Source of the DNA: Strongylocentrotus droebachiensis
Lineage: Eukaryota; Echinodermata; Echinoidea; Camarodonta; Strongylocentrotidae
NCBI GenBank assembly: GCA_035222895.1
Contig: JAVYIG010000701.1
Coordinates: forward strand, 317,501 to 381,500
Direction of reading: 5' to 3'
DNA: 64,000 bases
This document shows positions 11,601 through 23,600 of this stretch, in pieces. Within the stretch, counting starts at the first letter, position 1; the number at the start of each line of letters is the position of its first letter. The notes beneath the pieces were generated by a model that saw only the letters and a program-made list of their open reading frames with translations, was not told where the DNA came from and searched no databases. The position numbers and the translations under genes were made by a program.

Positions 11601-14600
11601 ATGTTTTCATTGATACAAGCATAAAATAGCTGGTCGAAGGCGAAGAAGTGGAACTGAATGGTGCAAACACTCGAAAAGTCCAACCAAGGAAATCAAGTTG
11701 ATACAGCTGGTGAACCTACAAATTAAGGTTTGTTCGATAGAGAAAAGATAGATAAAAGCAAGCAGAGAGAGGCAGCTATTGATACTTTCAAGGGAGAGGG
11801 GTGTCTCGTCTAAACCCTTATTGTTGTGCCTCCTTTCTACCCGCTTGCCTTTGGTAAACTATGTATCTTTGAGGTGCCATGGACTTCCTAGTTTCTATTT
11901 TGTATTTGTAATATCTGAAAAAACCGTTGAAAAAAAAATAGCGCCTTGTACTGGCTAACGTCATAGATCTGTTGATCTAATCTTTAAAATGCAGATCTTC
12001 TCGAGACGGTGCCTGTTGATGATACACCAGCCGACGTGGAGGACATTCTAAGTTGGCCATCACAAACCGGTATTATTCTATTTTTAATCAGACACTGATA
12101 AAGAAACAAGCTTAAAGGGATAGTTGAGTTATGTTGCAGAGGGCGCTACACAAAATAATTTGTTTGTGAGATAATGAAAAACTAAGTGTCAAATTTCAAA
12201 AAATATAATATTTAAATGACAAAATCATCTTTGTTTGATCAAAATCGGTTCAGAGACGGCTGAAATATAACGAATTCTAATACTTGTGTACCACCACAAA
12301 TATTAGATATTTTGAAAAATATGAAAAAACCGTTGAAAAAAAAACGAAATAACTCCTTTTACGTCGTATTTTAGCCAATGCCGATGTTGGCTTTTTTGTT
12401 GGCATTTTCGCGTTGCTTATATTAACCACAATTAGCCGGCTCATGTATTTTTTTTAAAAATTAAATAATTAATTAACGGTCACCGTGTTTTTTTTAAAGT
12501 GGAGCTGAATTGGTATGATCGTATTCGCTAAATTTCACACATTTTGGGGTCTAAAATTACCTTCATGTCAATTTTAGGTTCTAAAAGGGCACTATAAATG
12601 TCATAGATAAGAATAAGAGCAATAACCATGCACTTTGAAGGCATTTGCGGTCTGAAAACAGAACTCAACTATCCCTTTAAAACAGAGTGAATGAAATTAT
12701 TATTTAACATAATTTGGTTGTGTAGGTCAAAATTGTAGGATACATCAATACCAAAATATCGGTCCGTTGATTGTTATCTTTAATACTGCTTACAATCTAA
12801 CTTATTAAAATCTTTGGAATATCATACCCACCAATATCTTTCCTGAAATACAGCTGTCGATCCTGAAAACACCGACGATCAAGTTGTAACGAATGATGAA
12901 AACACCCTAGAAGTCGAGGAAAACTCAGGAAATCAAGTTAAGACCGCTGATCTACCTTCAGATGACGGTATGTTCGAGAAAAAAAAAGTTTATTGCTGAG
13001 TGAGAAAGCTTTCGCTATGTTGATGGGGAGCTAGCTGTCTTGTCTATATACTATCATGACTATTACATCTCTTTTTAACCTGATAGTTTTAGGTATAGTC
13101 GGGAGTGGATTTTAGAAATGATATCCCTCTATTTTCATACTTTGTATGACTTTGCCTGCAAATTATAGATTTGAATATCTTTTTATAACATTAAGAAGAA
13201 GAAAAAAGGTGTATTTGGCATTAAAGCCAAAAGCCCTTTAATTTCAGAGGCCATTATGAATCTGCTTTTACCACAAAGATTCATAATTTCAGGAAAATAT
13301 TCTTGAAAGTATGTGAAGTAAAGGAAACATTTTTTAATCGACTTATGGTCATGAGTTACGATTTTGAATCTGAAATGACACCAGCAAAGTTCAACACTAG
13401 GTTTTTTTTTCTTTCATTAAAAGTTTTTGTTTTAATGGTATGGAATAATATTATTCTAAACGGACAATGTTGTTAAATACAGGCTAGATCGATTAAAAAT
13501 TGTAATGATGAAAAACACTGCTCGAATTATCGGCAAAATAGTGTTATTGTACCCGCGAGAAATTAAAAAGGTATCCTTTAAAGATGCTCATCACAAAGAA
13601 CACTACGTTAATTTAACGGTAACTTTTCATTGTGTATCTGCAGATTTAGACTGCATTTTTAGCGGAAAGGGTCTTCTTATCTTGTCCCCAAAGTAAATGG
13701 GTACCTGGCAGGAATTAATTCTTTGAAATGCTAGAGCGTCGTAATGGCAGCACAGCAAAAGCCGGGGTAATAATCTCCAAGTTTGGAAGCGCTTAGTGAT
13801 TTTAATAAGCTCTATATAAAAATTGAGTATTATAAATATTGTTATCATTAAAAACGCCTGAACCATTATAAGCCCCATAATATAGAGGAAAAAGTGTCAT
13901 CTTTTTTTTCTTCAAATGGACCTTCAGACCCTCAACCAGCGATCGTAGAAACAAAAAAGACGACAGGTAAAACAAAAAAGTATTTCTTCTCCTTCTTCTT
14001 ATTTCTTTCTTTTTAGAACTTAAATATAATGTAATAAGGGCATTTTAATCCGGGAAATCCATGTAGATCAAAAGCCAAAGAGACCGACAATGCGCCCTTT
14101 TGACCCCTCTGGAATGACGAAAACGTTGCCGGAAGGCTTGGACGAGCTACAGAAAATGTTTAGATCCCGTCTCTATGAAGGATCAGGGGCGGATCCACGT
14201 AGTGATTTTTCCGGCCTGGCCCCCCCCCCCCCTCCCCCCAGTCCCCCAAAAAGGTTTAAAAAATAGGATAATAACATGAAGTTAACCTTTTTTAAAACAA
14301 AAAACAAAAGCAGCCCCCCTGACCCCCAAAAAATTGTATTTTCGCCCCCCCCAAAAAAAAAAACCCTCTCCATCACATCTCCCCCCCCCCCCCGCTTATT
14401 CACGGACCGGCTTAGTCGGCGCTAAAACAATTCTTAAGATTTTGCCCCCCCCCCCCCCTTGTAGCCGGCTGGATCCTCCACCGGCGCTAAATTTTTCCTC
14501 AAAAACTGGATCCCAAAAACAGACAAAAATGTGCTTTTACCCCCCCCCTGCCCCCGCCCGGCTTAGTCGGCGCTAAATTTTTTCTTAAGATTTTGCCCCC

Positions 14601-17600
14601 CCCCCCTTGTCGCCGGCTGAGAAGCAAACAAATACACAAAGGTCATCATGATTCATTTGTACCTTTTATTGAATCCCCCACTCTGAAGACTAATGTTTAT
14701 ATTAAAGAGCCTATTAGTTGTAGTAGATTTAAGATGGGAGGGGTAACACAGAAGGCGAAGGAGTGGAACTGAATGGTGCAAACACTCGAAAAGTCCAACC
14801 CAGGAAATCAAGTTGATACAGCTGGTGAAACTTCAAATGAAGTTTTTTTCGATAGAGAAAAGATAGATAAAAGCGAGCAGAGAGAGGCAGCTTTTGATAC
14901 TTTCAAGGGGGAGGGGTGTCTCGTCTAAACCCTTATTATTGTGCCTTCTTTCTACTCGCTTGACTTTGGTAAACTATGTATTTTTGAAGTGCCATGAACT
15001 TCCTAGTTTCTATTTTGTATTTGTAATATCTGAAAAAACCGTTGAAAAAAAAAAGAAATAGCGCCTTGTACTTGCTAACGTCATAGATCTGTTGATCTAA
15101 TCTTTAAAATTCAGATCTTCTCGAGACGGTGCCTGTTGATGATACACCAGCCGACGTGGAGGACATTCTAAGTTGGCCATCACAAACCGGTATTATTCTA
15201 TTTTTAATCAGACACTGATAAAGAAACAAGCTTTAAAAGAGTGAATGAATTGATTATTTAACATAATTTGGTTGTGTAGATCAAAATTGTAAGACACATC
15301 AATACCAAAATATCGGTCCGTTGATAGTTATCTTTAATACTGCTTACAATCTAACTTATTAAAATCTTTGGAATATCATACCCACCAATATCTTTCCTGA
15401 AATACAGCTGTCGATCCTGAAAACACCGACGATCAAGTTGTAACGAATGATGAAAACACCCTAGAAGTCGAGGAAAACTCAGGAAATCAAGTTAAGACCG
15501 CTGATCTACCTTCAGATGACGGTATGTTCGAGAAAAAAAAAGTTTATTGCTAAGTGAGAAAGCTTTCGCTATGTTGATGGGGAGCTAGCTGTCTTGTCTA
15601 TATACTTTCATGACTATTACATCTCTTTTCAACCTGATAGTTTTAATTATAGTCGGGAGTGGATTTTAGAAATGATATCCCTCTTTTTTATACTTTGTAT
15701 GACTTTGCCTGCAAATTATGAATTTGAATATCTTTTTATAACATTAAGAAGAAGAAAAAAGGTGTACTTGGCATTAAAGTCAAAAGCCTTTTAATTTCAG
15801 AGGCCATTGTGAACCTGCTTTTACCACAAAGATTCATAATTTCAGGAAAATATTCTTGAAAGTATGTGAAGTAAAGGAAACATTTTTTAACTCATAGCCT
15901 GCCATGAGGCTGCGTGCACGCTATTGTTACGCTGCTTCTTGCATGCTAGCAAACATTCGTAATAGCAGTTATTGTTCATGCCCATTGGACTGTGCCTAGG
16001 GTTTTGCACGCGCTATTGTTAGTACTATCGCCTTAATCCGATTATCTCGTTATAAATCTGGCACTGGGGGGATTAGCCCTGTGGCAGGATAAGAGTTAAA
16101 CGACTTACGGTCATGAGTTACGATTTTGAATCTGAAATGACACCAGCAAAGTTCAACACTAGATTTTTTTTTTCTTTCATTGAAAGTTTTTGTTTTAATG
16201 GTATGGAATAATATTATTCTAAACGGACAATGTGAATACAGGCCAGATCGATTAAAAATTGTAATGATGAAAAACACTGCTCGAATTATCGGCAAAATAG
16301 TGTTATTGTACCCGCAAAAAATTAAACAGGTATCCTTTAAAGATGCTCATCACAAAGAACACTACGTTAATTTAACGGTACCTTGTCATTGTGTATCTGC
16401 AGATTTAGACTGCATTTTTAGCGGAAAGGGTCATCTCATCTTGTCCCCAAAGTAAATGGGTACCTGGCAGGAATTAATTCGTTGAAATGCTAGAGCGTCG
16501 TAATGGCAGCACAGCTAAAGCCGGGGTAATAATCTCCAAGTTTGGAAGCGCTTAGTGATTTTAATAAGCTCTATATAAAAACTGAGTATTATTATTATTG
16601 TTATCATGAAAAACGCCTGTCTTCTTTTTTATCTCCAGATGGACCTTCAGACACTCAACCAGCGATCGTGAAAACAAGACAGACGACAGGTAAAACAAAA
16701 AAGTATTTCTACTCCTTCTTCTTATTTCTTTCTTTTTAGAACTTAAATATAATGTAATAAGGGCATTTTAATCCGGGACATCCATGTAGATCAAAAGACA
16801 AAGAGACCGACAAGGTCGCCCTTTTGAACCCTCTGGAATGACGAAAACGTTGCCGGAAGGCTTGGACGAGCTACAGATTTGTTTTAGATCCCGTCTCTAT
16901 GAATGATGGTCGAGCTCGTAGGCCAAGTTTTCCTTACATTTACTGAGAAGCAAACAAATACACAAAGGTCATCGTGATTCATTTGTACCTTTTATTGAAT
17001 CTCCCACTCTGAAGACTAATGTTTATATTAAAGAGCCTATTAGTTGTAGTAGATTTAAGATGGGAGGGGGTAACACAGAAGGCGAAGAAGTGGAACTGAA
17101 TGGTGCAAACACTCGAAAAGTCCAACCCAGGAAATCAAGTTGATACAGCTGGTGAAACTTCAAATGAAGTTTTGTTCGATAGAGAACAGATAGATGAAAG
17201 CGAGCAGAGAGTGGCAGCTAATGATACTTTCAAGATGTAGGGGTGTGTTGTCTAAACCCTTATTATTGTGCCTTTTTTCTACCCGCTTGCCTTTGGTAAA
17301 CTATGTACTTTTGAAGTGCCATGAACTTCCTGTTTCTATTTTGTATTTATAATATCTTTATTATAGTACTTGCTAACGTCATATATCTTTTGATCTAATC
17401 TTTAAAATTCAGATCTTCTCGAGACGGTGCCTGTTGATGATACACCAGCCGACGTGGAGGAGATTCTAAGTGGGCCATCACAAACCGGTATTATTCTATT
17501 TTTAATCAGACACTGATAAAGAAACAAGCTTAAAGGTATAGTTGAGTTATGTTGCAGAGGGCGCTACACAAAATAATTTGTTTGTAAGATAATGAAAATA

Positions 17601-20600
17601 AAAGGAAATAAAATATCATTTAAAACAAAAAAAATCTACACTTTAAACCTTCCTCTACTGTTATTTTGATTATACACTGTTACATGCAAGAATTTTTTTT
17701 TCCTTTTTTTCTTCTCTATGTTCATTGATTGATGTAACTTATGAAATTTCTTGTATCAAAGATCTTGTTTTATATTGCTTATCTTGATAATTTCTTGTTA
17801 TGTGAATTTCTTGTTATGTGAAATTATGAGGAAGGAAATGAAATATCATTTAAAACAAAAATAATGAAAAACTGAGTGTCAAATTTCAAAGAATGTAATA
17901 TTTAAATGACAAAATCATCTTTGTTTGATCAAAATCGGTTCAGAGACGGCTGAAATATAACGATTTCTAATACTTGTGTACCACCACAAATATTAGATAT
18001 TTTGAAAAATTTGAAAAAACCGTTGAAAAAACACGAAATAACGCCTTTTACGTCGTATTTTAGCCAATGCCGATGTTGGCTTTTTTGTTGGCATTTTCGC
18101 GTTGCTTATATTAACCACAATTAGCCGGCTCATGTATTTTTTTTTTAAATTAAATAATTAATTAACGGTCACCGTGTTTTTTTTTAAGTGGAGCTGAATT
18201 GGTATGATCGTATTGGCTAAATTTCACACATTTTGGGGTCTAAAATTACCTTCATGTCAATTTTAGGTTCTAAAAGGGCACTATAAATGTCATAGATAAG
18301 AATAAGAGCAATAACCATGCACTTTGAAGGCATTTGCGGTCTGAAAACAGAACTCAACTATCCCTTTAAAACAGAGTGAATGAAATTATTATTTAACATA
18401 ATTTGGTTGTGTAGGTCAAAATTGTAGGATACATCAATACCAAAATATCGGTCCGTTGATTGTTATCTTTAATACTGCTTACAATCTAACTTATTAAAAT
18501 CTTTGGAATATCATACCCACCAATATCTTTCCTGAAATACAGCTGTCGATCCTGAAAACACCGACGATCAAGTTGTAACGAATGATGAAAACACCCTAGA
18601 AGTCGAGGAAAACTCAGGAAATCAAGTTAAGACCGCTGATCTACCTTCAGATGACGGTATGTTCGAGAAAAAAAAGTTTATTGCTAAGTGAGAAAGCTTT
18701 CGCTATGTTGATGGGGAGCTAGCTGTCTTGTCTATATACTTTCATGACTATTACATCTCTTTTCAACCTGATAGTTTTAATTATAGTCGGGAGTGGATTT
18801 TAGAAATGATATCCCTCTTTTTTATACTTTGTATGACTTTGCCTGCAAATTATGAATTTGAATATCTTTTTATAACATTAAGAAGAAGAAAAAAGGTGTA
18901 CTTGGCATTAAAGTCAAAAGCCTTTTAATTTCAGAGGCCATTGTGAACCTGCTTTTACCACAAAGATTCATAATTTCAGGAAAATATTCTTGAAAGTATG
19001 TGAAGTAAAGGAAACATTTTTTAAACGACTTACGGTCATGAGTTACGATTTTGAATCTGAAATGACACCAGCAAAGTTCAACACTAGATTTTTTTTTTCT
19101 TTCATTGAAAGTTTTTGTTTTAATGGTATGGAATAATATTATTCTAAACGGACAATGTGAATACAGGCCAGATCGATTAAAAATTGTAATGATGAAAAAC
19201 ACTGCTCGAATTATCGGCAAAATAGTGTTATTGTACCCGCAAAAAATTAAACAGGTATCCTTTAAAGATGCTCATCACAAAGAACACTACGTTAATTTAA
19301 CGGTACCTTGTCATTGTGTATCTGCAGATTTAGACTGCATTTTTAGCGGAAAGGGTCATCTCATCTTGTCCCCAAAGTAAATGGGTACCTGGCAGGAATT
19401 AATTCGTTGAAATGCTAGAGCGTCGTAATGGCAGCACAGCTAAAGCCGGGGTAATAATCTCCAAGTTTGGAAGCGCTTAGTGATTTTAATAAGCTCTATA
19501 TAAAAACTGAGTATTATTATTATTGTTATCATGAAAAACGCCTGTCTTCTTTTTTATCTCCAGATGGACCTTCAGACACTCAACCAGCGATCGTGAAAAC
19601 AAGACAGACGACAGGTAAAACAAAAAAGTATTTCTACTCCTTCTTCTTATTTCTTTCTTTTTAGAACTTAAATATAATGTAATAAGGGCATTTTAATCCG
19701 GGACATCCATGTAGATCAAAAGACAAAGAGACCGACAAGGTCGCCCTTTTGAACCCTCTGGAATGACGAAAACGTTGCCGGAAGGCTTGGACGAGCTACA
19801 GATTTGTTTTAGATCCCGTCTCTATGAATGATGGTCGAGCTCGTAGGCCAAGTTTTCCTTACATTTACTGAGAAGCAAACAAATACACAAAGGTCATCGT
19901 GATTCATTTGTACCTTTTATTGAATCTCCCACTCTGAAGACTAATGTTTATATTTAAGAGCCTATTAGTTGTAGTAGATTTAAGATGGGAGGGGGTAACA
20001 CAGAAGGCGAAGAAGTGGAACTGAATGGTGCAAACACTCGAAAAGTCCAACCCAGGAAATCAAGTTGATACAGCTGGTGAAACTTCAAATGAAGTTTTGT
20101 TCGATAGAGAACAGATAGATGAAAGCGAGCAGAGAGTGGCAGCTAATGATACTTTCAAGATGTAGGGGTGTGTTGTCTAAACCCTTATTATTGTGCCTTT
20201 TTTCTACCCGCTTGCCTTTGGTAAACTATGTACTTTTGAAGTGCCATGAACTTCCTGTTTCTATTTTGTATTTATAATATCTTTATTATAGTACTTGCTA
20301 ACGTCATATATCTTTTGATCTAATCTTTAAAATTCAGATCTTCTCGAGACGGTGCCTGTTGATGATACACCAGCCGACGTGGAGGAGATTCTAAGTGGGC
20401 CATCACAAACCGGTATTATTCTATTTTTAATCAGACACTGATAAAGAAACAAGCTTAAAGGTATAGTTGAGTTATGTTGCAGAGGGCGCTACACAAAATA
20501 ATTTGTTTGTAAGATAATGAAAATAAAAGGAAATAAAATATCATTTAAAACAAAAAAAATCTACACTTTAAACCTTCCTCTACTGTTATTTTGATTATAC

Positions 20601-23600
20601 ACTGTTACATGCAAGAATTTTTTTTTCCTTTTTTTCTTCTCTATGTTCATTGATTGATGTAACTTATGAAATTTCTTGTATCAAAGATCTTGTTTTATAT
20701 TGCTTATCTTGATAATTTCTTGTTATGTGAATTTCTTGTTATGTGAAATTATGAGGAAGGAAATGAAATATCATTTAAAACAAAAATAATGAAAAACTGA
20801 GTGTCAAATTTCAAAGAATGTAATATTTAAATGACAAAATCATCTTTGTTTGATCAAAATCGGTTCAGAGACGGCTGAAATATAACGATTTCTAATACTT
20901 GTGTACCACCACAAATATTAGATATTTTGAAAAATTTGAAAAAACCGTTGAAAAAACACGAAATAACGCCTTTTACGTCGTATTTTAGCCAATGCCGATG
21001 TTGGCTTTTTTGTTGGCATTTTCGCGTTGCTTATATTAACCACAATTAGCCGGCTCATGTATTTTTTTTTTAAATTAAATAATTAATTAACGGTCACCGT
21101 GTTTTTTTTTAAGTGGAGCTGAATTGGTATGATCGTATTGGCTAAATTTCACACATTTTGGGGTCTAAAATTACCTTCATGTCAATTTTAGGTTCTAAAA
21201 GGGCACTATAAATGTCATAGATAAGAATAAGAGCAATAACCATGCACTTTGAAGGCATTTGCGGTCTGAAAACAGAACTCAACTATCCCTTTAAAACAGA
21301 GTGAATGAAATTATTATTTAACATAATTTGGTTGTGTAGGTCAAAATTGTAGGATACATCAATACCAAAATATCGGTCCGTTGATTGTTATCTTTAATAC
21401 TGCTTACAATCTAACTTATTAAAATCTTTGGAATATCATACCCACCAATATCTTTCCTGAAATACAGCTGTCGATCCTGAAAACACCGACGATCAAGTTG
21501 TAACGAATGATGAAAACACCCTAGAAGTCGAGGAAAACTCAGGAAATCAAGTTAAGACCGCTGATCTACCTTCAGATGACGGTATGTTCGAGAAAAAAAA
21601 AAGTTTATTGCTGATTGAGAAAGCTTTTGCTATGTTGATGGGGAGCTAGCTGTCTTGTCTGTATACTATCATGACTATTACATCTTTTTTCAACCTGATA
21701 GTTTTAGGTATAGTCGGGAGTGGATTTAGAAATGATATCCCTCTTTTTTATACTTTGTATGACTTTGCCTGCAAATTATAAATTTGAATATCTTTTTATA
21801 ACATTAAGAAGAAAGAAAAAGGTGTACTTGGCATTAAAGCCAAAAGCCTTTTAATTTCAGAGGCCATTATGAACCTGCTTTGACCACAAAGATTCATAAT
21901 TTCAGGAAAATATTCTTGAAAGTATGTGAAGTAAAGGAAACATTTTTTAATCGACTTACGGTCATAAGTTACGATTTTGAATCTGAAATGACACCAGCAA
22001 AGTTCAACACTAGATTTTTTTTTTCTTTCATTGAAAGTTTTTGTTTTAATGGTATGGAATAATATTATTATAAACGGACAATGTTGTTAAATACAGGCTA
22101 GATCGATTAAAAATTGTAATGATGAAAAACACTGCTCGAATTATCGGCAAAATAGTGTTATTGTACCCGCAAAAAATTAAACAGGTATCCTTTAAAGATG
22201 CTCATCACAAAGAACACTACGTTAATTTAACGGTACCTTGTCATTGTGTATCTGCAGATTTAGACTGCATTTTTAGCGGAAAGGGTCATCTCATCTTGTC
22301 CCCAAAGTAAATGGGTACCTGGCAGGAATTAATTCGTTGAAATGCTAGAGCGTCGTAATGGCAGCACAGCTAAAGCCGGGGTAATAATCTCCAAGTTTGG
22401 AAGCGCTTAGTGATTTTAATAAGCTCTATATAAAAACTGAGTATTATTATTATTGTTATCATGAAAAACGCCTGTCTTCTTTTTTATCTCCAGATGGACC
22501 TTCAGACACTCAACCAGCGATCGTGAAAACAAGACAGACGACAGGTAAAACAAAAAAGTATTTCTACTCCTTCTTCTTATTTCTTTCTTTTTAGAACTTA
22601 AATATAATGTAATAAGGGCATTTTAATCCGGGACATCCATGTAGATCAAAAGACAAAGAGACCGACAAGGTCGCCCTTTTGAACCCTCTGGAATCAGGGA
22701 AAAAATTAATATTTATTTTTCGGGGGCTACTTTTCAAGCTTGCCTGCACGAAAATAACATTCTACAATTTGTTTTGCATTGAACTCTATGCAAATTTACA
22801 GGGGCTCTTTTCTGATTTTCGGGGGCTATTTTGGGCATTTCAGGGGCTAATTCGCCCCTAGCCCCCGTGTATTTTTTTCACTGTCTGGAATGACGAAAAC
22901 GTTGCCGGAAGGCTTGGACGAGCTACAGATTTGTTTTAGATCCCGTCTCTATGAATGATGGTCGAGCTCGTAGGCCAAGTTTTCCTTACATTTACTGAGA
23001 AGCAAACAAATACACAAAGGTCATCGTGATTCATTTGTACCTTTTATTGAATCTCCCACTCTGAAGACTAATGTTTATATTAAAGAGCCTATTAGTTGTA
23101 GTAGATTTAAGATGGGAGGGGGTAACACAGAAGGCGAAGAAGTGGAACTGAATGGTGCAAACACTCGAAAAGTCCAACCCAGGAAATCAAGTTGATACAG
23201 CTGGTGAAACTTCAAATGAAGTTTTGTTCGATAGAGAACAGATAGATGAAAGCGAGCAGAGAGTGGCAGCTAATGATACTTTCAAGATGTAGGGGTGTGT
23301 TGTCTAAACCCTTATTATTGTGCCTTTTTTCTACCCGCTTGCCTTTGGTAAACTATGTACTTTTGAAGTGCCATGAACTTCCTGTTTCTATTTTGTATTT
23401 ATAATATCTTTATTATAGTACTTGCTAACGTCATATATCTTTTGATCTAATCTTTAAAATTCAGATCTTCTCGAGACGGTGCCTGTTGATGATACACCAG
23501 CCGACGTGGAGGAGATTCTAAGTGGGCCATCACAAACCGGTATTATTCTATTTTTAATCAGACACTGATAAAGAAACAAGCTTAAAGGTATAGTTGAGTT

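Larger units (their letters stand above)
4434..11994 (+). other. Long intron (7.56 kb) between discoidin domain and linker array
   Basis: Phase-1 intron. It holds a composite inverted element (4651-5384), a 32-bp minisatellite (6274-7030), a possible internal splice point (7163), a roughly 200-bp tandem duplication (8450-8860), a MITE (10860-11079) and the first relic exon (about 11640). Stretches 5385-6273, 7220-8450, 8870-10859 and 11080-11640 show nothing I can name. Further small phase-1 exons cannot be excluded. Confidence 0.6.
11640..14740 (+). repeat. Linker array unit 1
   Basis: Contains a relic exon, exons A and B, a TTAA element without the nested insertion, exon C with a damaged acceptor, and a C-rich transposon insertion at about 14,174-14,618. 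Confidence 0.8.
14741..17069 (+). repeat. Linker array unit 2
   Basis: The shortest complete unit (2.3 kb), because the TTAA element between exons A and B is absent. A different 205-bp TTAA element sits at 15891-16095. Confidence 0.8.
17070..19994 (+). repeat. Linker array unit 3
   Basis: 2,925 bp with exons A, B, C and the TTAA element carrying a nested 262-bp insertion. Matches unit 5. Confidence 0.85.
19995..23122 (+). repeat. Linker array unit 4
   Basis: Like unit 3 up to exon B, then of the unit-1 class until about 22,170, then of the unit-3 class again. It carries a private hAT-like insertion. Confidence 0.85.

Noticed and set aside
16401-16427. 27-bp micro-exon (DLDCIFSGK) in the B-C intron
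   Set aside because: The phase fits, but the donor would be GTCATC, a poor match; no other support.
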